From the NCBI RefSeq assembly GCF_001650695.1, contig NZ_LWQS01000062.1, forward strand, positions 1-45,716: 45,716 bases of DNA, given 5' to 3'. A model generated the notes under the pieces. That model did not search any database, was not told the DNA's origin, and was given only the letters and a program-made list of their open reading frames with translations. Shown here in pieces: positions 8,499 to 17,688 of the stretch; positions within the stretch are counted from its first letter, which is position 1; every line of letters starts with the position of its first letter. The translations under genes and the position numbers were made by a program. The DNA comes from Chloroflexus islandicus (GTDB lineage Bacteria; Chloroflexota; Chloroflexia; Chloroflexales; Chloroflexaceae).

Positions 8499-10700
8499 AT
8501 GACAAGCGCTTCGCATCCTACAGCCACAAACCAATCACTCCCGCTCGGCGACTGGCTGGCGTTTGGTGATGCGCTGCGCGCCGATGACTCGCCGGAAGGT
8601 TTGCTTGGCGAAGTGGTAGAGACGCTGCGGCGGATCGTCGGCAGTCCGTGCGTCTATGCGCGGCTGCGCGACGACGAAAGCGACACGCTGCACGCCGTCG
8701 CCTTCGCCGGCGTCGAACCACAGCTTGCCGAGCAGTTGCAGGCCGCACCGGTTGAGCCGGCGCAGTACCAGTCCTTGTTGCGGCCCGAATACCGGCTGAG
8801 TTATTCGTACCTTGTGCCGGCGGAAGCCTTGCCCGCTGGTGTTCCGGACACGGCGGCGATTGCGCCGGCGGCGGCGTTGTTAACGCCATTGCGGGGGCGG
8901 GGCGAGCGGCTGATTGGGGTGATTGTGATCGCGTGGCCGCAGCCGCCCGATCTGGCGACGGTGCGGATGGTCGAGGCGATTGCCCGTCAAGCCGCGCTGG
9001 CGGTGGAAAACGTGCGGCTGGCCGAGCGCAGCGCCCGTTTGCTGGCCAAAGAGCAACTGCTGGCCGAGTTGGGGCGCGCTGTCGGCGCAACGCTTGATCT
9101 TGACACTATCTTGCGCCAAACTGTTGATCGGCTGGCTGCGGCGTTCGGTGGCGGTTTGGTGGCGTTGCTCAATGAAACTAACGATCTGCTCGTCGCTGCG
9201 GCGGCGCCATCGTTGGCAGACATGGTTGGCCAACGCCTGCCCCTGCTCGATGGCACGCTGGCATGGGTGGCGCAGAGCGGCCAACCGTTCGTGATTGACG
9301 ATTGCCGGATTGCCACACGCGAGGCGTTGTTGTTTGGGCCTGATGTCGCCTCGTGCGTGATTGCGCCATTGCGTAGCGGCGGCAGGGTGATTGGCATCTT
9401 GAGTGTGGTGAGCCGCCGTGCCGGCGCCTTCAACGATGAAGATGTCGATCTGCTCGAAGCGATTGCGGCGCAGGTTAGCGGCCCAATCGTCAGCGCCCAA
9501 CTCTACGCCGAATCGCAGCGGTTGGCGGCGCAGGTGCAGCGCCGCGCCGATCAATTGGCGGTGCTGAATTCGATTGCGCGTATTGTCACCGCCACGCTCG
9601 ATCTGCGCGAGTCGTTGCCGCTGGCGACCGAACGCATCCAGCAGGGGTTTGGCTATCCGCAAGTCGATCTGTTCTTGATTGAAGATGATGCCAGCGAGCT
9701 GGTGTTAGTCGCTTCGGCTGGCCAGTATGCGCCGTCGCGGGTCGGTTATCGCCAGCACATCAACCTCGGTTTGGTGGGACGGGCTGCGCGCAGCGGGCGA
9801 ATTGTGCGCGCCGAAGATGTGGCCAGCGAAGCCGATTATCTCGGTTTGAGCGAGCGGCTCGATATTCGCTCAGAGCTGTGTGTGCCGCTGATTGCCAACG
9901 GCAAAACCTTGGGCGTGCTCAATATCGAATCACCGCAACCGGCTGGCTTGACCGCCGAAGATGCGGCAGTGCTCGAAACGGTGGCCGATATGCTGGCCGG
10001 CGCGGTTGAGAATGGCCGGCTGTACCAACGGGCCCAACAGGCGGCGGCGCTCGAAGAGCGCAACCGCTTGGCCCGCGAGTTGCACGATAGCGTCAGCCAG
10101 CAGCTCTTTAGTATGACCCTCACGGCCCAAGCGGCCCGCGCCCAATTTGAGCGGAATCCGGCCCGCGTGCCGGCGTTGCTCGACCGGTTGCAAGAGACGG
10201 CTACCGCCGCGTTGGCCGAGATGCGTGCGCTCATTTTTCAATTGCGCCCGCCAGCGTTGCGCGATCAGGGATTGGTGGCGGCGATTCAACAGCATGCCCA
10301 GCATCTGGCCCACCGCGAAGGGTTGCGGATCGAGCTGAACGTGATCGGCGACGAGCGCCATGCCCGCGGCATCGAGCAACCGCTGTTCCGGATCGTGCAA
10401 GAGGCGCTCAACAATATCGTCAAACACGCCGCGGCCCGCAATGTCCAGATTCAACTTGAACTAACCGCTGAACAGGTGCGTATTCGCGTGATCGATGATG
10501 GGCAAGGCTTCGATCCCTCCGCGCGACCTTCCGGTGAAGGCCGCCATCTTGGTTTGCTCAGCATGCGCGAACGGGCAGCCGAACTCGGTGGTACCTTTGC
10601 TGTCCATTCGCGGCCCGGCGCTGGCGCCGAGATTGAGGTGGTGGTGCCGCTGCGCGGGCGGAATGCGGGGAGTGAGGAGGGAATGGGCAGAAGGGAGTAG
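8499..10700 (+). CDS. Triple-GAF sensor histidine kinase (NarL/LiaS type)
   Basis: A 733-residue cytoplasmic kinase with no membrane segment. Three GAF-like sensory domains lie at about 20-170, 200-335 and 365-515. The HisKA_3 dimerisation segment follows, with the phosphoacceptor His529 in RNRLARELHDSVSQQ. The HATPase domain has its N box EALNNIVKHA and G boxes IDDGQGF and GLLSMRERA. HisKA_3 kinases pair with LuxR-type response regulators, and one is encoded 192 bases downstream. The ligand is not readable: no obvious haem or chromophore cysteine pattern was recognised, so redox, small-molecule or light input are all possible. The start follows directly on the 210-bp repeat array, and its ribosome site is weak. 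Confidence 0.93.
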   Translation: MTSASHPTATNQSLPLGDWLAFGDALRADDSPEGLLGEVVETLRRIVGSPCVYARLRDDESDTLHAVAFAGVEPQLAEQLQAAPVEPAQYQSLLRPEYRLSYSYLVPAEALPAGVPDTAAIAPAAALLTPLRGRGERLIGVIVIAWPQPPDLATVRMVEAIARQAALAVENVRLAERSARLLAKEQLLAELGRAVGATLDLDTILRQTVDRLAAAFGGGLVALLNETNDLLVAAAAPSLADMVGQRLPLLDGTLAWVAQSGQPFVIDDCRIATREALLFGPDVASCVIAPLRSGGRVIGILSVVSRRAGAFNDEDVDLLEAIAAQVSGPIVSAQLYAESQRLAAQVQRRADQLAVLNSIARIVTATLDLRESLPLATERIQQGFGYPQVDLFLIEDDASELVLVASAGQYAPSRVGYRQHINLGLVGRAARSGRIVRAEDVASEADYLGLSERLDIRSELCVPLIANGKTLGVLNIESPQPAGLTAEDAAVLETVADMLAGAVENGRLYQRAQQAAALEERNRLARELHDSVSQQLFSMTLTAQAARAQFERNPARVPALLDRLQETATAALAEMRALIFQLRPPALRDQGLVAAIQQHAQHLAHREGLRIELNVIGDERHARGIEQPLFRIVQEALNNIVKHAAARNVQIQLELTAEQVRIRVIDDGQGFDPSARPSGEGRHLGLLSMRERAAELGGTFAVHSRPGAGAEIEVVVPLRGRNAGSEEGMGRRE

Positions 10701-10724
10701 GGAATAGCACGTTTCAGAACGACT

Positions 10725-10762
10725 CAGCTCCCTCTGTTCCCGCGTGCGGATGCAGGGAGCTG
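10725..10762. other. Hairpin between kinase and response regulator genes
   Basis: CAGCTCCCT (10725-10733) pairs perfectly with AGGGAGCTG (10754-10762) around a 20-base loop, with no T-run after it. It lies in the 192-base gap between the kinase and its response regulator and may stabilise or process the shared transcript. Confidence 0.4.
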
Positions 10763-10892
10763 GAGGGATGAGGGTCAATCATCTACAGTCTCATCTTTTA
10801 GCTCATATCAAGCAATACGTGGTCAGCGCAAGCGGATGATAGATGGCTTACGCTGCCATCCCTTGGCTCGTGTACCCACAGGAGGCCGGCTG

Positions 10893-11549
10893 ATGGAACA
10901 AATAACCGTGCTGTTGATCGATGATCATCGCGTCGTGCGCCAAGGGTTGCGCGACTTTCTCGAACTGCAACCTGATATCGAAGTGGTCGGCGAAGCAGGC
11001 AGTGGCGAAGAGGGGGTGGAACTGGCCCGCGAGCTCTTGCCCGACGTCGTGCTGATGGATCTGGTCATGCCCGGTATTGATGGCGTCGAGACCACTCGCC
11101 GCTTGAAAGCGGTCAGCCCCTCGTCACAGGTGATTGTGCTGACCAGTTTTGCCGACGACAACAAGGTCTTTCCGGCGATCAAAGCCGGCGCTATCTCATA
11201 CCTGCTCAAAGATATTTCACCGGAAGAGCTGGCCCATGCCGTCCGCGCCGCCTGCCGCGGTGAAGCCGTCTTGCATCCCGATGTTGCGGCCAAATTAATG
11301 CAAGAGTTCAACACGCCGCGCCCCAACGAAGCGCCGGTCGAGCAGCTCACCCCGCGCGAGATGGATGTGTTGCGGTTAGTCGCCAAGGGCATGTCGAACA
11401 AAGAGATTGCCGATACGCTGATCGTCTCGGAAAAGACGGTCAAAACCCACATCAGCAACATTCTCTCGAAACTCCACTTGGCCGATCGCACGCAAGTGGC
11501 GATCTATGCCTTGCGCAAGCGACTGGTGCCGATTGATGATGAGGAGTAA
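10893..11549 (+). CDS. LuxR/NarL-family response regulator
   Basis: A 218-residue two-domain regulator. The receiver has the acidic pair Asp10-Asp11, phosphoacceptor Asp56 in VLMDLVMPG, a Thr/Ser switch (VLTSFAD) and the KD motif LLKDISPEEL. The C-terminal LuxR helix-turn-helix reads LTPREMDVLRLVAKGMSNKEIADTL through KTVKTHISNILSKL. The ATG at 10893 is chosen because AGGAGG (10880-10885) sits seven bases upstream; a longer open frame starting at 10836 lacks such a site. It is the expected partner of the HisKA_3 kinase upstream. It is followed after 17 bases by a metallo-hydrolase gene, which may be in the same operon. Confidence 0.94.
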   Translation: MEQITVLLIDDHRVVRQGLRDFLELQPDIEVVGEAGSGEEGVELARELLPDVVLMDLVMPGIDGVETTRRLKAVSPSSQVIVLTSFADDNKVFPAIKAGAISYLLKDISPEELAHAVRAACRGEAVLHPDVAAKLMQEFNTPRPNEAPVEQLTPREMDVLRLVAKGMSNKEIADTLIVSEKTVKTHISNILSKLHLADRTQVAIYALRKRLVPIDDEE

Positions 11550-11566
11550 TCCACAAGGACTGCATT

Positions 11567-12325
11567 ATGACGAACGCACGGATCGTCTTGCTCGGCACTG
11601 GCACCGGCTTGCCTGATCCCGATCGTGCCTATACCCATCTAGTCTGGGATGGGCCGGGAGGGCCGCTGCTGGTTGATGTTGGCGGCGAGAGCTACCGCCG
11701 TTTGTTAGCGGCGGGGATTGACCCGCAAACCTTGCGGGGTGTCATCCTGACCCACAGCCATTGCGATCACATCAATGGTCTGCCGGCGTTACTCTTTAGT
11801 CTGCGGTTAGGCGGGCGCAGCGAGCCGCTGCCGGTCTACGGCCTCGCGCCAACCCTCGAACTGGCACGTGGATACGTGCTGGCGGCAGGGTTGGAAGAAT
11901 GGGCGGATATAGCGGAATGGCGACCGATCACTGCCGGCGATCGGCTGCGTCTGCCTGATGGCTTAGAGGTTGCGACCGCGTTAACCGCGCATAGCCGGCC
12001 ATGCATTGCCCTGCGCTTCACCGCACCATCGTTGCCGGCAGTGTGCTACTCGGCTGACACTGAGCCGTGCCCAGCAGTGACCGAATTGGCCACCGGCGCG
12101 CACCTGCTGATTCACGAAGCGACGGTTGCGGAGCCGTTTGCCGGTCACACCACCCCGCGCCAAGCCGGCGCAGTCGCCGCCGCCGCCGGCGTGCGCCAAC
12201 TGGTGCTGGTGCATTTCAGTCCACGCTGGACCATGCCGGTCGAACAGGCGTTGGCCGAGGTAGCGGCAGGCGGATTCACCGGCGCAGCGCAGGTCGGCCA
12301 CGATTTGCAATCGTTACCACTGTAG
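11567..12325 (+). CDS. RNase Z-like metallo-beta-lactamase-fold hydrolase
   Basis: A 252-residue metallo-beta-lactamase-fold protein with the metal-binding motif THSHCDHING (His63, His65, Asp67, His68). Later come an SADTEP region, LLIHEAT, GHTTPRQAG and LVHFSPRW, an arrangement typical of the RNase Z / arylsulfatase-like branch. It lacks the long exosite arm I would expect for a true tRNase Z, so tRNA 3' processing is possible but not assured. It lies 17 bases behind the response regulator. Its TAG stop codon (12323-12325) is part of an intergenic palindrome (12322-12346), suggesting that repeat insertion redefined the end of the gene. Confidence 0.85.
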   Translation: MTNARIVLLGTGTGLPDPDRAYTHLVWDGPGGPLLVDVGGESYRRLLAAGIDPQTLRGVILTHSHCDHINGLPALLFSLRLGGRSEPLPVYGLAPTLELARGYVLAAGLEEWADIAEWRPITAGDRLRLPDGLEVATALTAHSRPCIALRFTAPSLPAVCYSADTEPCPAVTELATGAHLLIHEATVAEPFAGHTTPRQAGAVAAAAGVRQLVLVHFSPRWTMPVEQALAEVAAGGFTGAAQVGHDLQSLPL

Positions 12326-12800
12326 AGCCGCACGGCCGTGCGGCTCCCCGGCGATGCGGTGAACGCTAGCAGGGTGGTTTGCGCCGGCGATGCGGCTCCC
12401 CGGCGATGCGGGTGCGCAATGGATGCCGGTCACGCAACCGGCCGCGCCACCGCCGAAATGGTTGCAGCGGCGCGGCGCAATCATCGTCACGCCGGCCGTG
12501 CGGCTCCCCGGCGATGCGGGGAACGCTAGCAGGGTGGTTTGCGCCGGCGATGCGGCTCCCCGGCGATGCGGTGAACGCTAGCAGGGTGGTTTGCGCCGGC
12601 GATGCGGCTCCCCGGCGATGCGGTGAATGCTAGCAAGGCGGTTTTCGTCCGGCCGTGCGGTTCCCCGGCGATGCCGGCGCGCAATGGATGGCGATCACGC
12701 AACCGGTCGCGCCACTGCCGAAATGGTTGCAGCGGCGCGGCGCAATCATCGTCACGCCGGCGATGCGGCTCCCCGGTGATGCGGTGAACGCCATCACGGT
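12322..12800. repeat. Composite tandem array of 52- and 108-bp units
   Basis: After the palindrome at 12322-12346, the phrase GCGGCTCCCCGGCGATGCGG recurs at about 12340, 12392, 12500, 12552, 12604, 12656 and 12766. Spacings are 52, 108, 52, 52, 52 and 110 bases. The short unit continues with GAACGCTAGCAGGGTGG. The long unit carries instead an insert with GCGCAATGGATG and GAAATGGTTGCAGCGGCG, found at about 12414-12496 and 12680-12761. The order is short-long-short-short-short-long-short. Open frames across it merely translate the repeat. From 12800 to 13033 lie the promoter and leader of the transporter operon. Confidence 0.88.
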
Positions 12801-12857
12801 GGTTGCGCCGTTGCCATCAGGGAACCAGCGCCCGATCCTGTGCAACCCTGACACGAT

Positions 12858-12886
12858 TTGCACACTCTGGCGAATCATGGTATCAT
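12858..12886 (+). promoter_or_regulatory. Promoter of amino-acid transporter operon
   Basis: TTGCAC (12858-12863) and TATCAT (12881-12886) are 17 bases apart. Transcription would begin near 12893, giving a leader of about 140 bases. The leader holds a 7-bp hairpin CGCCGGA-AGG-TCCGGCG (12980-12996) before the AGGAG ribosome site and the ATG at 13034. Confidence 0.55.
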
Positions 12887-13033
12887 TCCACCAATCCGAA
12901 TGACATGAAGTCAATGCAGCGCAACGATGCCGCGTGGGGCAAGTTCGCCTCATCCCCAAAGGGACCGCACGGTTCGCAGCGCCGGAAGGTCCGGCGTGAG
13001 CGCGCAACCGTATCAGATTGTATAGGAGAGGAC

Positions 13034-14194
13034 ATGCGCAAACACATCACCTTGGTTCTGGCTGGGTTACTCAGCTTGATCTTGGCTGCCTGCGGCGGCC
13101 AAGCCCAGCAGTCGCCCACCACAGCGCCGGCCCAACCGGCCACCACGGCTCCTGAGCAGCCGACCGCTGCACCAGCGCCGACCGCAGCGCCTGCTGCGAC
13201 CGCAGCGCCTGCCGGCGGCACTCCCGCCCAACCCGCAGCCGGCGGCCAGATTGAGCGGATTCTGGCGCGTGGCACGCTGATCTGTGGTGTCAACAACAAC
13301 CCGCTGCCCGGCTTTGCCACCGTCGATGCGGCTGGCGTCCGCCGCGGATTCGATGTCGATTTCTGCCGCGCAGTCGCGGCGGCGTTGTTCGACGATCCGG
13401 ACAAGGTTGAGTATCGCCCACTCAGCGCCCAAGAGCGCTTTACCGCTTTGCAGACCGGCGAAATTGACGTACTGATCCGCAATAGCACGTGGACGCTGGG
13501 CCGCGATGGCAACCTTGGCCTCGACTGGGCCCCGACCACGTTCTACGACGGCCAAGGCATGATGGTGCGCAAAGACAGCGGCATCGAGACGCTGGAGGAC
13601 ATGAATGGCGCTACCATCTGCGTGCAGACGGGTACGACCACTGAATTGAACTTGGCCGACCAGTTCCGTGCCCGTGGCCTGACCTTCACGCCGGTGGTCT
13701 TCCCCGATGGCGATTCGACCCGCGCTGCCTATGACGCCGGCCAGTGCGACGGCTTCACGACTGACAAGTCGGGTCTGATTTCGAGCTTGACCCTGCTCAG
13801 CAACCCGGCTGATCACAAGATCCTCGAAGTGACGATGTCGAAGGAACCGCTTGGCCCGTCAGTCCGGCAGGGTGATCCGCAGTGGTTTGATGCGGTGCGC
13901 TGGATCGTCTTCGCGACCTTCCAAGCTGAGGAATATGGTATTACGTCGCAAAATGTGAATGATTTCCTCAACAGCGACGTGCCGGAGATCCGCCGCTTCC
14001 TCGGTATTGAGGGCGATCTGGCCAAGGGCATCGGTTTGTCGAATGACTTTACGGTGCGCATTATTCGCCACGTGGGCAATTACGCCGAGATCTACGATCG
14101 CAACCTCGGCCCCGATACGCCCTTCAATCTGCCGCGTGGTCTGAATGCGCTCTACACCGACGGCGGTCTGCTCTACTCGCCGCCCTTCCGCTAG
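13034..14194 (+). CDS. Amino-acid ABC transporter substrate-binding lipoprotein (AapJ-like)
   Basis: A 386-residue periplasmic-type binding protein. The signal peptide MRKHITLVLAGLLSLILAAC ends in a lipobox with Cys20. An Ala/Pro/Thr-rich tether follows to about residue 70, and then a family 3 solute-binding domain (ILARGTLICGVNNNPLPGFATVD, GFDVDFCRAVAAALF, LQTGEIDVLIRNSTWTLGRD). The last stretch (GNYAEIYDRNLG) resembles the AapJ/BztA group for general L-amino acids. The long tether suggests anchoring to the membrane of a Gram-variable, outer-membrane-poor cell. The start at 13034 has AGGAG upstream; a longer reading frame from 12803 has none. A terminator-like hairpin follows, so the binding protein may be made in excess over the permeases. 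Confidence 0.93.
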   Translation: MRKHITLVLAGLLSLILAACGGQAQQSPTTAPAQPATTAPEQPTAAPAPTAAPAATAAPAGGTPAQPAAGGQIERILARGTLICGVNNNPLPGFATVDAAGVRRGFDVDFCRAVAAALFDDPDKVEYRPLSAQERFTALQTGEIDVLIRNSTWTLGRDGNLGLDWAPTTFYDGQGMMVRKDSGIETLEDMNGATICVQTGTTTELNLADQFRARGLTFTPVVFPDGDSTRAAYDAGQCDGFTTDKSGLISSLTLLSNPADHKILEVTMSKEPLGPSVRQGDPQWFDAVRWIVFATFQAEEYGITSQNVNDFLNSDVPEIRRFLGIEGDLAKGIGLSNDFTVRIIRHVGNYAEIYDRNLGPDTPFNLPRGLNALYTDGGLLYSPPFR

Positions 14195-14245
14195 GCGTTG
14201 AAGGGTAGGCTGACAACAGATAAGTTCGCTCAGGAGAGAATTGGA

Positions 14246-14271
14246 GGGGCGACGTGTTGCGTCGCCCCTTT
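14246..14271 (+). terminator. Hairpin terminator between binding protein and permease genes
   Basis: GGGGCGAC (14246-14253) and GTCGCCCC (14261-14268) form a perfect 8-bp stem with a 7-base loop, followed by TTT. In this 250-base gap inside the transporter cluster it should reduce read-through to the permeases. The rest of the gap is AT-richer and may hold a second promoter, but no clear -35/-10 pair was found. Confidence 0.65.
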
Positions 14272-14444
14272 ACTAAAGATATTGGATTGCAACGTTGCTC
14301 GGAACATCGGTTGCTTCCTGACGGTTTGCCGTGCGCATTGATATTGCACTTTTGCGCTGCACATCAAGATGCTTGAGACGGTGTGAGAGAAGTTATTGTT
14401 TGATTTCTACTCTATTTGGGAAATTCATATTCAAGGAGTAGCCT

Positions 14445-15647
14445 ATGGCGGCTGGTTCTCCACCACTTCCTTCCGGTAAAGTAACGATTCCGTTTTATCG
14501 CGACACGCGCATTATTGCGATCATTGTGCAAATCGTCTTTGCAATCGCGGTCGCCGCGCTGCTCTGGTACCTCTACTCGAACATGATGAATGGGTTGCGG
14601 CAGGCCAATCTGTTGCCGACCTTCGCCTTCTTATCAGTTCCCGCTAGCTTCCCGATCGCCGAAAGCGTAATTCCGTATGACCCCTCGATGACCTACGGGC
14701 GCGCCTTTTTGGTGGGCATTTTGAACACGGTGCGGGTGGCCGTGATCGGGATTATCTTGGCGACCATTTTGGGTTTAATCCTTGGCATTGCGCGCCTGTC
14801 CGATAATTGGCTGTTGCGTAATGTGGCGCTGGTCTATGTAGAAATAGTGCGCAATGTGCCATTGCTCTTGCAATTGATCTTCTGGTTTTCGCTGACCCGT
14901 CTGTTTCCCCGCATTCAAGAGAGTATTGATGTCGGCGGTTTGCTCTACTTGCATAACCGTGGCGTGACGCTGGCATGGCCGCAGGCGGCCAGTGATTTTG
15001 GTGCGTGGATGGTCTGGGTGTACGGCGGGATTGTGTGCGGCGTGGTTTACTATGTGATTCGCCGCATCCAGTTTGCCCGTCGCGACCGGCCCGGTGTGGC
15101 CATGCCGCAAGCCTTCCTGATCGCCTTGGGTGTGGCCGTAATCGGCTTCTTCACAACCTATTTCGTTTACGGCGCTTGGCCGGTGAGCCTCTCGATCCCC
15201 GAATTGCAGCGGTTTAATTTCGTGGGTGGCGTTACCGTCACTAATAGCTTTGCCGCGCTGTTGGTCGGTTTGGTGATCTACACTGCTGTGTTTATCGGCG
15301 AGATTGTGCGTAGCGGTATTTTGGCGGTCAGTAAGGGCCAGCGTGAAGCGGCCCGCGCGCTGGGGTTGACTCCCGGCCAGACGATGCGGTTGGTGATTCT
15401 GCCCCAAGCGCTGCGCGTGATTATCCCGCCGCTTACGAGCCAATACCTGAACCTGACCAAGAATAGCAGCTTGGCGGTGGCGATTGCCTATCCTGACCTG
15501 TTCTACGTGGCAAGCACGATTAACAATCAGACCGGCCAAGCCGTGCCGGTGATCCTAATGTTGATGGCGAGTTACCTCTCGGTCAGCCTGCTGACGTCGC
15601 TGTTTATGAACTGGTACAACCGCCGCATTCAACTCGTCGAGCGCTAA
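14445..15647 (+). CDS. Amino-acid ABC transporter permease (AapQ-like)
   Basis: A 400-residue inner-membrane permease of the HisMQ family. It is longer than HisM because of an extra N-terminal half, as in AapQ/BztB. The N-terminal membrane segment IIAIIVQIVFAIAVAALLWYLY is visible. The EAA loop that contacts the ATPase is EAARALGLTPGQTMRLVILPQALR near the C-terminus. AAGGAG lies before the ATG. The next permease begins 10 bases after the stop. It should form a heterodimer with that permease and take substrate from the upstream lipoprotein. Confidence 0.93.
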   Translation: MAAGSPPLPSGKVTIPFYRDTRIIAIIVQIVFAIAVAALLWYLYSNMMNGLRQANLLPTFAFLSVPASFPIAESVIPYDPSMTYGRAFLVGILNTVRVAVIGIILATILGLILGIARLSDNWLLRNVALVYVEIVRNVPLLLQLIFWFSLTRLFPRIQESIDVGGLLYLHNRGVTLAWPQAASDFGAWMVWVYGGIVCGVVYYVIRRIQFARRDRPGVAMPQAFLIALGVAVIGFFTTYFVYGAWPVSLSIPELQRFNFVGGVTVTNSFAALLVGLVIYTAVFIGEIVRSGILAVSKGQREAARALGLTPGQTMRLVILPQALRVIIPPLTSQYLNLTKNSSLAVAIAYPDLFYVASTINNQTGQAVPVILMLMASYLSVSLLTSLFMNWYNRRIQLVER

Positions 15648-15657
15648 GGAGACGCCT

Positions 15658-16890
15658 GTGGCTACCGAAATCAGTCGCCCAACTTCGCGCCGCGCGCCGC
15701 GCCAGCAGATCGGTTTGATCGAGTGGTTGCGCAAGAATCTCTTTTCGACGTGGTACAACGTCATTATTACGGTCGTGTTGCTCTATGTCATCGTGCAGAC
15801 GGTGACGAGCTTTGTCTCGTGGATGGTGACTGCCCCCGGCTGGTCGGCGGCGTTTACCAATATCAAGCTGTTGCTAACGTGGACGTACCCGGTCGATCAG
15901 CTTTGGCGTCCGCAGGCGGCAATGGCGTTGGTGATGGTGTTGCTTGGTCTGAGTTCGGGTTTGTGGGGCGGCATCGTGCGCATGGTGGCGTTAGGCGCCG
16001 CAGCGATCAGCGTTGCGCTCGGTTTTGTCGCGTTTACCTTCCCGGATTTGCCCGGCCAGACCTCGCTGCCCGGCTGGCTCTTCATGTTTATCTGTGCGGT
16101 GTTGCTGGTTGGCGGCGATCAACTGGCCCGTCTCGTCGGGAATAAGGTGCGGTGGCCGCTGATCATCGCGTGGCTGCTGGCCTACCCAGCCGTGATCTTG
16201 ATCTTGCGCGGCGGGATCGGCTTGCCGGTGGTTGAGACGAAGCTATGGGGCGGGTTGATCCTGACCCTCATTCTGGCCGTGAGCGGGATTGTGCTCTCGT
16301 TCCCGCTTGGCGTGCTGCTGGCGCTGGGCCGGCGCAGCTCGTTGCCGGTCATCCGTACCTTCTGCGTGCTCTATATCGAGTTGATCCGCGGGGTGCCGCT
16401 GGTGACGGTGCTCTTTATGGGGGCGCTGTTGCTGCCGCTCTTCCTCCCCGGCGGCGAGAGCATTGATGCGCTGGTGCGGGCCGTGATTGCGGTGACGCTC
16501 TTTAGTGCGGCGTATCTGGCCGAAAACGTGCGCGGCGGTTTGCAATCGATTCCGAAAGGGCAGGTTGAGGCGGCGCGCGCGCTGGGGTTGAATGTCGTGC
16601 AGACGACGCTGCTGATTACGCTGCCGCAGGCGCTGCGCGCGGTGGTGCCGGTGCTGGTCGGCCAGTTTATCTCGTTGTTCAAAGACACCTCGCTGGTCGT
16701 GATCATCGGTCTCGTCGATCTGCTCGGCGCAGCGCAGAATATCGTCGGCCAGCCGGAATGGCTGGGTACTCCCGGCGGTGTCTGGCGCGAGACGTTTCTC
16801 GTCATTGCGGCGATTTACTGGGTGTTTAGCTTTACGATGTCGCGCATTAGCAAGCGGATCGAGGATCAGATTGCGCGCAGCCGGCACTAA
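15658..16890 (+). CDS. Amino-acid ABC transporter permease (AapM-like)
   Basis: A 410-residue partner permease beginning with GTG behind AAGGAGA. It has about eight or nine hydrophobic segments and the EAA motif EAARALGLNVVQTTLLITLPQALR, followed by LVGQFISLFKDTSLVVIIGLVDLL, typical of HisMQ permeases. Its paired extended length with the previous gene matches AapM/BztC. The ATPase gene follows with a 39-base gap. Together they should import polar amino acids such as glutamate, glutamine or aspartate; the specificity is not determined by anything visible. Confidence 0.93.
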   Translation: MATEISRPTSRRAPRQQIGLIEWLRKNLFSTWYNVIITVVLLYVIVQTVTSFVSWMVTAPGWSAAFTNIKLLLTWTYPVDQLWRPQAAMALVMVLLGLSSGLWGGIVRMVALGAAAISVALGFVAFTFPDLPGQTSLPGWLFMFICAVLLVGGDQLARLVGNKVRWPLIIAWLLAYPAVILILRGGIGLPVVETKLWGGLILTLILAVSGIVLSFPLGVLLALGRRSSLPVIRTFCVLYIELIRGVPLVTVLFMGALLLPLFLPGGESIDALVRAVIAVTLFSAAYLAENVRGGLQSIPKGQVEAARALGLNVVQTTLLITLPQALRAVVPVLVGQFISLFKDTSLVVIIGLVDLLGAAQNIVGQPEWLGTPGGVWRETFLVIAAIYWVFSFTMSRISKRIEDQIARSRH

Positions 16891-16929
16891 TTGCGGATCA
16901 TTCCCTATCTTGAGCGAAGGAAGTCATAT

Positions 16930-17679
16930 ATGAGCGGAAACGGCAGTAACGAACCAATTATCATCTGCGAAAACGTCAATAAATGGTACGGTAATTTCCA
17001 TGCCTTGAAGGATGTGAGCCTGCGGGTGAAACGCGGTGAAGTGGTGGTGATCTGCGGCCCGTCCGGCAGCGGCAAGAGCACCTTCATCCGTACTATCAAC
17101 CGGCTCGAAGAACATCAGGAGGGGCGGATCATCGTTGACGGCATCGAAATGACCAACGATATTCGCAATATCGATGCCATCCGCCGCGAAGTGGGCATGG
17201 TGTTCCAGCAGTTTAACCTCTTTCCCCACCTCACGGTCTTGCAGAATATTACGCTAGCCCCGATTTGGGTGCGCAAGAAGACCCGCAAAGAGGCTGAGGC
17301 GAAAGCCTTTGAGTTGCTCGAACGGGTGGGTATCCGCGAGCAGGCCCACAAGTACCCCGGCCAACTATCCGGTGGCCAGCAGCAGCGGGTGGCGATTGCG
17401 CGCGCGCTGGCGATGGAGCCGCGCATCATGCTGTTCGACGAACCGACCTCGGCGCTTGACCCTGAAATGGTGAAAGAGGTGCTGGACGTGATGAAGACGC
17501 TGGCTCGCAGCGGTATGACGATGCTCTGCGTGACCCACGAAATGGGGTTTGCCCGCGAAGTGTCTGACCGGATCGTCTTTATGGATCAAGGCCAGATCGT
17601 TGAGGAGGGCACTCCCGACCAATTCTTCACCAATCCGCGCAACGAACGCACCAAGCTGTTCCTCAGCCAGATTTTGTGA
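16930..17679 (+). CDS. Amino-acid ABC transporter ATP-binding protein (AapP/GlnQ-like)
   Basis: A 249-residue ATPase with Walker [11 protein letters not shown]-loop [13 protein letters not shown], signature [15 protein letters not shown], Walker [15 protein letters not shown] and H-loop CVTHEMGFA. This is the GlnQ subgroup that powers polar amino-acid uptake. The ATG at 16930 has GAAGGAAG a few bases upstream; an in-frame start at 16891 lies directly on the previous stop and lacks a ribosome site. It is the last gene of the operon, followed by a GC-rich hairpin. Confidence 0.95.
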   Translation: MSGNGSNEPIIICENVNKWYGNFHALKDVSLRVKRGEVVVICGPSGSGKSTFIRTINRLEEHQEGRIIVDGIEMTNDIRNIDAIRREVGMVFQQFNLFPHLTVLQNITLAPIWVRKKTRKEAEAKAFELLERVGIREQAHKYPGQLSGGQQQRVAIARALAMEPRIMLFDEPTSALDPEMVKEVLDVMKTLARSGMTMLCVTHEMGFAREVSDRIVFMDQGQIVEEGTPDQFFTNPRNERTKLFLSQIL

Positions 17680-17688
17680 TCCTGCGGC

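Noticed and set aside
12322-12800. CRISPR array
   Set aside because: Repeat units abut one another or carry the same insert; there are no unique spacers of constant length and no cas genes.
12338-12903. Several overlapping plus-strand open frames starting MRLPGDAV or MRRRCGSP
   Set aside because: They only translate the 52- and 108-base repeats in different registers.
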